Made by a program: the position numbers and the translations under genes. The notes below the pieces were generated by a model. The model had not been told where the DNA came from, made no database searches, and saw only the letters and a program-made list of their open reading frames with translations. A DNA stretch of 64,000 bases from Acanthochlamys bracteata (lineage: Eukaryota > Streptophyta > Magnoliopsida > Pandanales > Velloziaceae), in NCBI GenBank assembly GCA_019914995.1, contig CM034132.1:7177524-7241523 (forward strand), read 5' to 3'. Each line of letters starts with the position of its first letter. The stretch's first letter is position 1. Below, piece after piece: positions 1 through 10,900 of the stretch.

Positions 1-604
1 TATTTTTGTGTAGTTTAATAAGATGGTGCAGACACAATTTTCTCTTCCTATTCGAGTTTTTCGCTCTGATAATGGCGGAGAGTATGTTAATACATCTTTG
101 AGCTCTTACTTTCATCAGTATGATATTATTTATGAGACTTCTTGTCTACAAACACCATAACAAAATAGAGTGGCTGAAATAAAAAATCGACACATATTAG
201 AAATCGCCCGTGCTTTATTGTTTGGAGCTCATGATCCAAAACATTATTGTGTAGACGCAGTTCAGTCTGCGATTTATGTGATTAATCGCATGCCATCTAG
301 AGTTCTGAACTTTCGGACACCACTTGATGTTTTATCTATATTTGTTACTATATCTTCTGTTCTCTCACTTTCACCTCGGATTTTTGGGTCTGTTTCATTA
401 GTACATTTGCAGAAAATTCAAAGAGATAAATTGGATCCATGTGCCTTAAGGTGCCTGTTTCTTGGCTATGGTCATCACCAGAAAGATTATTGGTACTATC
501 ATCCTCCTACACACCATACCTTTATGACTATGGATGTGACATTTCTATTGTCGGAATGTACTTTGTTAGATCGACTTCACATTCAGATCTTCAGGGAGAG
601 ATAG
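1..604 (+). pseudogene. copia integrase, C-terminal half of the core (decayed)
   Basis: The translation from base 1 contains the integrase-core signature FRSDNGGEYVN (catalytic Asp) followed by a region matching the usual TPQQNGVAER block. That block is broken by a stop at 158-160 and altered residues. Downstream residues (NRMPSRVLNFRTPLDVL, then CVFLGYG-like and HHTFMTMDVTF) are typical of the copia integrase C-terminal extension. This is part of the element spanning 1-2777. The catalytic Glu helix follows the stop, so no functional integrase is possible. Confidence 0.8.
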
Positions 605-1059
605 AAGCTATGGAGGATTTGAATTGGCTTACCATTAAACTCAGCACACATACTGAGGAAGGTCACAGAAAATGTATGGATCATGACTCAGGTCTGCAGG
701 AGTTTGGAATTACTGAACTTGAACAAAAAGAAACGGAAGAGATAGATAAAGGTGAAGCTGTAGAAGAAACCCCTCTCTCGCATTCTGCAGTACCCGCTCA
801 AACTACTGAGGATATCCCTGAGGTAAGTACCGAGACTCAGAATATTATTATGGATAAATCTAATATTGTCTGCATGAATTATCAGTTACCATATAGAGAA
901 AATCGTGAAAAACCTCCTGAGAGATATTGACCAGAAGGAAAAATCTCCAGATATCCTATTGCTAATCATATGTCTTCTCACAGGCTGTCCCCATCATATG
1001 TTACTTTCATTAATCAGGTGGCAGCTGTGACACTTCCTTCTAACACTAGAGAAGCCTTA

Positions 1060-1850
1060 TCTGATCCTAGATGGATTAAGGCTATGATGAAGAGATGGAT
1101 GCTCTTTACAAGAATCTGACTTGGGAGATAGTACCATTACCAAAAAGAAAAAAAAGCAGTTGGTTGTAAATGGGTGTACACCATCAAACACAAAGCAGAT
1201 GAAACGATCGAGAGATATAAGGCAAGATTAGTGGCCAAGAGGTACTCACAGACTTATGGAGTGGATTATCACAAGACTTTTGCTCCAGTTGTAAAGATTA
1301 ATACCATCAGGGTATTGTTATCTCTCGCAGCAAATTTTGATTGGACCTTGCAGCAATTTGATGTAAAGAATGCATTTCTTCATGGTGAGTTAGAAGAAGA
1401 AGTGTATATAGAGCTTCCGCCTAGCTATGAGGTATCGGGAAGAACTGAATATATCTGCAGGCTAAAAAACGCTCTATATGGTTTGAAGCAATCTCCAAGA
1501 GCATGGTTTGGTAGATTTAGTCAAGCCTTGAGCAGATATGGTTACCGACAGAGTAATGCTGATCATACATTATTCTTGAAGAATCAGAATGATAAGGTAA
1601 CTATTTTAATAATCTATGTTGATGATATGATTGTTACAGGTAATAATCTAGCCTCTGAATTCGAGATGAAAGAACTTGGAGAGTTGAAATATTTCTTGGG
1701 TATTGAAGTGGCAAGGTTTAAGTAAGGTATTTTTCTATCACAAAGATAATATGGCCTTAACTTATTGTCTGAAACAGGAATGTCATATTGCAAACCTGTC
1801 GATACACCAATCATTGAGAATCACAACTTAGCAGAGTATTCTGATTAAGT
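1060..1850 (+). pseudogene. copia reverse transcriptase (decayed)
   Basis: The open segment from 1174 carries hallmark copia RT blocks: [16 protein letters not shown], then [50 protein letters not shown], and the catalytic YVDDM (about 1615-1629). A stop at 1723-1725 interrupts the domain before the conserved continuation (YGLNLL-like residues after 1748). The upstream W-x-x-AM block near 1072-1092 is in another frame. Frameshift and stop mutations show it is a fossil. Confidence 0.88.
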
Positions 1851-2534
1851 GCCAGCAGCTAAGAAAAAATATCAACGATTGGTTGGCAGGTTGATTTATT
1901 TATCACATACTCGTTCTGATATATCATATGCAGTGAGTGTCGTTAGTCAATTTATGCATTCTCCAAATGTCGATCATATGGAAGTAGTGAATAGAATTTT
2001 GATATATCTGAAGTCAGCACCAGGCAGGGGATTACTATTCAGAAAGAATAATTATCTGAATATTTATGGATATATTGATGCAGATTGGCAGGAGATAAGA
2101 CGGATAGACGCTCTACATCCGGCTATTTCACATTTATTGGTGGTAATTTAGTCACATGGAGGAGTAAGAAACAAAAAATGATTGCTCGATCATCTGCTGA
2201 AGTTGAATACAAAGGGATGGCACATGGAGTTTGTGAACTCTTATGGCTTCGAATGTTGTTGACGGAGCTTAGTTTTCCTTCAAAAAGTACCATAAAATTA
2301 TTCTGTGATAACAAAGTAAATATTGCTCATAATCCAGTACAACATGATCGGACCAAACATGTTGAGATCGATCGGCATTTTATTAAAAAAAAGTTGGAAG
2401 CAAAATTTGTTGAGTTATCTTTTGTGGCTTTAGAGACACAGTTAGCAGATATATTGACAAAAGGAGTTTTAAGCAAAATTTTTCATGACTCACTGAGCAA
2501 GTTGGGCATTGATGATATCTTTGCACCAACTTGA
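1849..2534 (+). pseudogene. copia RNase H (decayed, frameshifted)
   Basis: First part: QRLVGRLIYLSHTRSDISYAV, the connection region in Ty1/copia, then YGYIDADW near 2067-2090, the first RNase H acidic block. A frameshift moves the reading frame to the segment starting at 2085, with RRSTSGYFTFIGGNLVTW, then RSSAEVEYKGMA and HVEIDRHFI, the standard copia RNase H tail. It ends just before the polypurine tract. Confidence 0.85.
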
Positions 2535-2777
2535 GGGGGAGTGTTGGCGTGAGTCAACAATATATTATTTTATGTTTAGAATTTTCCTAAAATTAGATTT
2601 CTTTACTTATTTAGAACTCTCCTTATTTGGTATTATAAGAAGTCTATATATATACTTGTATTGAACTATTGAAATAAGATTGAAAGAGTTTTTCAACCGA
2701 TACTAGTGAATAAACTCTAGTGACTTAACTAGAAAAGTCACTAGTATTAATAGGCACTTGTATGGGTTAGTTCTCAT

Positions 2778-3535
2778 AGATGATTAATGAAGTTATTTAC
2801 TGTTTTTTGCTTCTTAGGTTTAGCAGTTCTTTAGCTTTTAAGTTATCGAAGTGCATCAGGCACTCTATCCTCTTTGGTTCTTCATATTCTCTGCAACTTC
2901 AAAATTGTAGATACAAAAGTATTATAAAAGATTCTTATAGTAAGTTACAAAAGATTATAATAGTCTCCACCTTCAATTCCAAAAAAGAAAAGCTTCATAA
3001 GCGAAAGCTAGTTGTTCAAATAGATATCCAAATTCGGCTACATATTACTTGTGACGGTAGGCATATTAAAAATTGATTGAAAGAATTTATTTGTTTTTAT
3101 TAAAACCTTTAATAGGAATTCCGTATTTTGTGATCATGTGGTGCCTCCTCATGCACCCTTTTTTATGTCCTTCAAATTTACACATTCCAGTCTTATATAT
3201 AAAATATGAGTACAAAGAAGTAGTATATGGAGTTGCATACGGAATTGCAGAAAGGGTGTAACTCATAACATCCCATTCTTATATAAAAAATAATGGACAA
3301 ATGAAATTGCATAAAAGAGCCGCTCATTTTCTTGAAGATTTGGAACTGGTCTAAAAAGGACCCACAGTTGAAGGCCTGAATTAAGGTCCGGACCTGCTTC
3401 GAACGGACTGCGCCATAAAAAATGCTTCATTGTCTCGTCACTTTGTCCGTTTGGTTCGCTGCAAAAAACTTGCTGCTTTCCCGTCTCCTACAGTCCCACG
3501 CGGTCTGTATCGTCACTTTTGTCTGTCTGCGGATA
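2778..3535. other. spacer between copia LTR and ERIL1 start; probable ERIL1 promoter region
   Basis: No gene recognised. A TATA-like run (TATATAAAA, about 3280-3288) lies roughly 250 bases upstream of the ERIL1 start codon and could be its TATA box. GC content rises after about 3340, as expected for a plant promoter/leader. The open frames at 2780-3261 show no family features. Confidence 0.3.
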
Positions 3536-4928
3536 ATGGCGATTCCTAGAATTTCTTCTTCTCCGTTTCGTTTCTTTCCTTTTCTCATCTCTCTGAATTC
3601 CTCCATCTCCTTCTCCCTCCGCCGTTATAGCCGCTGCATCTGCTCCCGAAGCTGTGCCCCTCCGCGGAGTCCGTCGTATTCCGGCACCACTGCGAACCCA
3701 ATCAGTGCATCAGCAACCCAAACTGAAAATTTAAAGGGAAGGAAGTGGAGGCCGTTGTGCCTTTACCACACTCAAGGAAAGTGCACCAAGGTACACCATC
3801 ACTGCCACCACACCCTTCTTCAAGATTTGTCAGTTTCGTACAAGTTTTTGTTGCAAGGGAAATCATGAATTATCTAGTATAATTTCTAAAGTAAGCATTT
3901 AGAAAGGATCTACTTTTGTCTTAGTTTAGATTTCTCAATTTCAAGTTACACTATGTTTGATCTGAAGGAAAAGAAAAGAAAGCGAAAGGAAGAAGAAAGA
4001 AATGAAAAGGAATAAGGCGATGTTAGTTGTTTGGAGAAAAACGTGACTTAATTAAGAGCATATTAGTTGTTTGGAGCAAAATGTGACATCTGAGAAATGG
4101 TACAAGCGACTTCTTAAAAGTGGTGAAAAAGTCAAGTGATCTTTCTTGTGGCTGTTTTGTTGTCTTTGTAAGTGGGAGAAATTAAGTGGTTAGAACTCAT
4201 ATGTGGGTGTTTAGTTGACCAGGTAGTGGGGGGAGTTATAAATTTTCTTTGTAGTTATACATATGGAAGTATGTACAAGTTTTATAGTAGTTATACATAT
4301 GGAAGTATGTACAAGATTTCTAGTAGTTATACATATGGAAGTATGCAGAAGTTTCTAGTAGTTTTGGTATATAGAAATTAAAGATGCATATGTCTGTTAC
4401 TTTTAATGATTAGGTAAATACTCAAATTTAATGTGTTCAATGAGTCTTTTGTTATATAAGTAAATAGTGATAAGTTAAAAAATAAGTGTAATTGAGTACA
4501 CACACCTAGAACATATATATATACACACACACACACATTGTCACTTTAGATGCATATTTCCGCACATTCGCTTATATAAGGTGCGTAGAAAGCTCAAAAT
4601 TTAATCTCCATCATTAGATATGAAGAACTATGAGTTGGAAACACATTGATAAAATTCAGCTTAATTGGATCATGAATCGATCTTTATCCGGCCACTTGAC
4701 CAATATGAAAAAAAAAATCCTTATGTTTTGCAATTTTTGTCAACTTTTCTTTTTTTGTTATCTTGATCAAAAGGATGGATGGAGGTTGATTAATGATTTG
4801 ATTAAGTTGAAATTTTATCGGCGTGTTTACGACTGATAGTTTTTCATATCCAATATTGGAAATTAGATTTTGAGCTTTTTCGCACTTATATGGGCCAATG
4901 TGCACCTAAATTGACAAAATGCACATAT

Positions 4929-4982
<54 letters not shown>

Positions 4983-7900
4983 CATATATATATTTTAAAG
5001 GCACATGTGTTTTAAAGGCACATGTGTACATGCCAAATGTACAAATGTGGCGAGCTCTCAAATTCAATCTCCACCGCTTGATATGAAGAATTATGAGTTG
5101 AGAACATGTTGATAAAATTTCAGCTCAATCGAATACGGATTGACCTCCATCGGAACTCTTGATCAAAATAACATAAAAAGTTAAATTTGACAAAAGATAT
5201 ATATTTTGTGTTTGTGTCACTTTGATCAAGAGTTCCGATGGAGGTCGATTCGTATTCCGATTGAGCTGAAATTTTATCAACATATATTCTTCATATCCAA
5301 CGGTGGAGATTGGATTTGGAGAGCTCGCCGGCCACTTTTGACCGGCATGTGTACACATGTGCCTTTAAGATGGCATGTGCCTCTATCCTATCCCATATAT
5401 ATATATATATATGGGATAGGATAGAGGCACATGATATTTTCATAGGCACATCGTGCACATGACGGCCAAAAGTGGCCGACGAGACATCCAAATCCAATCT
5501 CCACCGTTGGATGAACAACCATGAGTAAAGAACATGTTGATAAAATTTCAGCTTAATCGGAATACGAACCGACCTCCATCAGAATTCTTGTTCAATATAA
5601 CATAAAATGTTAAATTTGATAAAAGATATACATTTCGTTTTTGTGTCACTTTGATCAAAATTTTCGATAGAAGTCGGTTCGTATTCCGATTAAGTTGAAA
5701 TTTTATCAACATGTTCTCAACTCATGGTTGTTCATATCCAACGGTGGAGATTGGATTTGGATGTCCCGCCGGCCACTTTTGGCCGGCATATGCACCATGT
5801 GCCTCTATCCTATCCCTACATATATATACATATATATAGAAAAAGGATAGGGCACTCCAATCCTTATACACACTCCAGCGCACTCCATAGCCGTTTGTGG
5901 CCGTGGAGAACTTTAAATCCAATCTCTACCGCTGGATATGAAGAATTATGAGTCGTGAATATATTGACAAAATTTCATTTCAATCGGATTATGAATAGAT
6001 CTTCATCCGGTCACTTGATAATGATGATACAAATAATAAAAGTTAACAAAATATATATATCTCATTTTTTAGTCATTTTGATCAAGTGGCCGGATGGAGG
6101 TCGATTCGTATTCCGATCGAGATGAAAATTTTATCAATATGTTAACGACTCGTAATTCTTCATATCCAACGGTAGAGATTGAATTTGAAGGTCTCCACGG
6201 TCACAAATGGCCATGGAGTGCACTGGAATATGCATAAGGATTGGAGTGCCCCTATATATATATATATATATATGCACACCCAAACTTCAGTCCATAAAGA
6301 AAATTTTATCAAAAATAATGGAATAGGCATTACGTGACTACATCAAGTTCAAATGCAAGTGACTGAGCACTTACATAGCTACATCAATTTTGTAGACAAG
6401 TGAATGAGAACTGACATAAATACATCAACATTCATACACAAGTGAATAAGTAATCGCATAACTATATACTACTTCACTTACTAAACCAGTAGATATAACT
6501 ACAACAAGTTCAACATAGATATGACAGTTATCCATGGATATACTAGTTCATACAAGGGTAACCATGGAGAGACAACAGATAATCTCTGACACACAGTATT
6601 AATGCTACAAGCACCAAATATTCCGTGGATTGAGTATAGAAAAATGATCCAAGCATGCATGCATACGTTTACAAAATGCATGCATGCATTATAAAAGGAA
6701 AGACGTTCAGGGAAGACTTTCATACAATAAAAGTCACTGGCTAAATTGGAACATTCAGAAAAATCTGAATTTGGTTTGAAGTTAGTGGCCACAATCGAGT
6801 CATCCAGCGATGCCTCGTTGGATCATTCTTTGCCAGGAACAAGCATGCCCACCTCTCCTGAAGCTTGAGATAATTGGAAGATTGCCTGATCTGATTCTCA
6901 TTGCATCATCTGCAAATTCCTGTAAAGCATTGAATAATTCTTTGCTGCAGTCCTCTCTTAACCCACGTATGGTCTCTGCTAACTTTTTCCTCACCAATCG
7001 CCAATTCTCCAAGTACTTCCTCCTTGAGGATCATGTGCCTTTTGTCTTTATTTCCATTATTAGTAGGCGAAGATGGTATTGAGAAGGATGGTATGGACTG
7101 TCCTGTAGGTGGTACGGATGCTTTGCGAGATGTATTACATGCATCTGAGTTCCGAAAGAGAGGATCTTCGGTAAAGGCATCTCTATCTTGACCAAGATCA
7201 GTTCCAAAATCATCATAGGAAGATCTTCCAAATGAGCCAGTTGCTTTATCATCCCTGTATACATCTGTAAGCTCTTCAAACTGAGGAATAGGCCTGTATG
7301 GAAAAAAACACATCTAACCTCATTTAAATGATTGCAATCATTCAAAACAATAAAAACCTATAAGACATAAAATAAACAGAAGGAACAATAAGCAAGTCTG
7401 TCTCATAGTGTTATACAAAAATGTTTGATAACAGGACCATATATTACATATCAAAATGAAATATATAATCTGGATCATGTATATCATATAATAGTATAAA
7501 AATAAGAAATATCGTATACCTTTATTAGGTCACTCTTTGACTCTGTGCCAGACTTGATCATCTGTAGCTCCCCATCCCAAGCAGCACCACTCAAGATAAG
7601 AATGACCTTAATGTCTGCATATCTTTGCTTAAGGGTCTTCAAGTGGTTATCACATGTTTTCCAGTAATCGGTGCTGAAATGCTCATTCATGTGGTTCTCT
7701 GCACCATTGAGTGCTGGTTTCTTGAAAGTTTTGTCTACTTTCATCCCTAAATTTGCTTGTTCTGCAAGAAAAGAAGTCAGAGCAGAATCCTGCTCATTTG
7801 TCCAGCACAATATTTGGAGCGCCCTTACTGGGAGCCCTTCCATTACCTGCCTTTTGTGAGCTAGAAGATGTTCAAACAGATATTGATTGTGACAGTTGAT

Positions 7901-10900
7901 CATGCATCGCTTACTAACTGCCTTAATAAATATTAGAATAGGCCTAAGTATGGCCATGCATTCACTAAACTAAGGATACATATAACTCCAATCACAAAAC
8001 CACACGTTACTTTAAGCAAATATGTTAAAGTAAATCATCAATTAAGAAATAACAAGCCCCAAATGAAACATAAGGTTTTAAATGATCAAGCGCAAAAATA
8101 AGTCGAACACAGAATATACAGCAATTATTTGTTGAAATTAAAAATCTCAAGCAAGCATCCTATCTTTTTGCTCCACTCAAACCAAAACAAGTACGACTAC
8201 CCTCCCACATGCTCTCTGCAATAGCATCTGCCTTGTCAAACCAAACTTTATTTGGTGTATTGCTCTCTTTGTGATCTAACCTGCTGTAATGTCCATAATC
8301 ATATTCTAAATTCTTCATAATTGTTGATCATTTGAAAATTTGTCATCTAGGTTTTGTGCTAGAATACAAATTGTGCAGCACGCGACATGCCAAGACAATA
8401 TTCGCTTGCATACAAAAGAGTAGAATGACTTATCACAAAGAATCTTAATTCGATTCTTAACAAACCAAAAGCTTGTTAGATCTTAAACAAGAATGTTGAA
8501 AATTAAACATTTCCCTGGGATTTTCAGGAGTGCGTTAATTTATCTTTAATGGTAACTTATGCCAAGATATGGAGTAGTAAACCTAGGCATGGTGGTATAA
8601 ACAACATAACAAAGTAAAACTTTCCTTAAAAAATGATAGAAAATAATTAAGATTTTAAAAATTTATTATTATCTTCTAAAAGTTGTCACTGATGAACAAT
8701 AAAACAAATGCATCACTTTTAGGTATATCTAGTTCCTATGGAGGAAAGACATTTTTAACAATAGTAAAGTCGTCAGCAGATTGGCCAAACATAAATAAGT
8801 TTTATTGGAGGAGTACAACATGTTCATCACGAGAGTAGTTTTAAGTTTATGTTGTGGGTTGGCACATAAATAAGTGCTTCAACATGTTAATCGCATATAG
8901 CACTAGATGCATGTATACACTTTGTGGTGGCACCAGATCTTGCAAAATCAACTATTGCTGCCTATTGCTTTGTTTTGTCAACAATTTGTAAGAAGCTACT
9001 TGCTCCTCCATTATCACATGGATTGTATCTCTCAAAGAAAAATTTCACATATTTGGGCGAGTCTAAGAAAAGCTGGTGCATCCATCCTAAGGTAAGCCAC
9101 ACAATTATCTCTTCCTCTCGTTAGCATCGATACAAATGCCCTACTATTTGAAAACGCCTATACAAGATGACTCTCTAAGGACTATACTATGCCCCAGTAG
9201 TTGTTCTAACGATGATAATTACTACAACAACTACATATAGGACACGACTAGCACAAAGAGCTTTCGATGATCCATCTACACATCCATCTACTCATGCATA
9301 AACCAAGCATCATCCATTCAGTTTATTCCAAAAGTAGAAAAACAAAGCTTATAATCTGATCAATTAAGAAGTAATCTAATTGGATAGTGTTTTTAAATCA
9401 TTAACAACAATAACAAGTTTTCTATAGTCAAACTGCTCTACCACTAGAAAGTTAAACTTAGATGTGTGTTTTACAAATATCTAAAGAATAGAAAAAATCA
9501 TTTGCCTCTTAGTTTAACATGAGAAAACAAAAGTATATTGAAAATAAGCAAAAATGTGGAGGAAAAAATAAAGGAAAATAGAAAGTAAAAAAGAACTCTG
9601 AAAACGCAAAAACTATTGGAAAAATAGTAGAGGTGGAAAATAGTTATTTATTGGTTTACTGGATTGGCTTTATCTACCTCAAATCGCAACAAAATATTGA
9701 CGAAAATAAGATCTCAACATGGTCTATCACAAATCTATTCCATTTTGATAGAGATCATAAAGAAAAGAAGGAGATTTAGGTGAATATGATCAAATCATTA
9801 CTAGCAGGAAGAAAGAAATGGAGATTTTGTTTGCTGCTAAACTTGTTTAACCTCTTAAGGGAGGAAAGCCATGACGAGACTAGTAAAAGCTATGAAATTT
9901 TTGCTGTGAATATACGGCCAAGAAGAATCTTCTGAATGAAAAGTGAGAGAACCAACAACAATAGTGATAGGAAAAGTGGAACACAAAAATTTACTTTTTT
10001 GTGTTCAGTAGCCAAAATGGAACTATTTCTACCCTGATGAAATTTCACTTCTATAGATGTGACTTTTTATCACTTCTGAACAATTACATAAACTACATGT
10101 ACAAGGAAGTGCAACTATAGACAAAAGAAGTGTCTTCCATGCCAACTTTGGACAACTAAACATGCCTTAAGGAAATGAGGCTTTTCTATTTTCATGATTT
10201 TGTGAGAGAACCGAAATAGCATAGGAAACTCTTTTCTGTTCTCCTCTAATATCAGCAAACTAGACATAGAAAGTGTAAAAAGTATTTTCTCTTCTCTCAC
10301 TTTCTTTGAAATCGAATGGAGTAAGGAATAAGTTTTAAAAGAAAACAAGTGAAAGCATATGTAAGGATAGTAAGAATATTCACGGTTACATCATTTTTTG
10401 CATTGGTAAATACTTTTATTCAAAGCATGGGGAGTGGGAGCACATCTAAATTGAATGTTAGAGTTAGTGAAACTAGTTATCTAATAATCTTTATATTACT
10501 TCATTGACTCTTGACTAACTAATAATAGAAAAGTGGAGGAGAAAATGTAGGTAGGATGAATCCACAATAGTCTTTTAATTATTTGACTAAGTCTTTCTAG
10601 TATCCCCTTACAAGTGAGTGAATTTGACATATTGTGAAAGTTTGATATGAAAGGCCTTTCATAAATATGCGTGCATGTTGACTTAATGCCACTTGCTTGC
10701 GGACAAAGTTAAATATATTTTAACATGCTTGGTCTGACCTTGGGAAATAGGATTAGCAATGAGAAAAAAGTACTAGATTTTTGCACCACAAACACCCAGT
10801 GAAATTAAAGCTAGAATATTCGACGACAACATTTATGAGGCCTTTATACGCAAATATAGGCTTCATTTGTTCTGACTTCTTTTTTTCTTTTTTGATTAAA

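Larger units (their letters stand above)
1..2777 (+). mobile_element. Ty1/copia LTR retrotransposon, 5'-truncated by window edge, decayed
   Basis: Plus-strand copia pol remains run in the order integrase, reverse transcriptase, RNase H, the Ty1/copia order. They end at a polypurine tract (TTGAGGGGGAG, 2531-2541) directly followed by TGTTGG, the usual start of a copia 3' LTR, at 2542. The LTR carries a TATA-like stretch near 2648. Its 3' end is uncertain, perhaps near CTCA at 2777. Several stops and frameshifts interrupt pol, so it is dead. The 5' LTR and gag lie outside the window, so neither target duplication nor LTR age can be read. Confidence 0.85.

Noticed and set aside
3422-3535. Upstream in-frame start (38 extra codons) for ERIL1
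   Set aside because: The stretch is open but not transit-peptide-like and lies in the likely leader; the ATG at 3536 begins the Ser/Arg-rich N-terminus seen in this family.
4172-4381. 69-codon open frame with a repeated 12-residue peptide
   Set aside because: It is simply the 36-bp tandem repeat read in frame, inside ERIL1 intron 1, with no family match.
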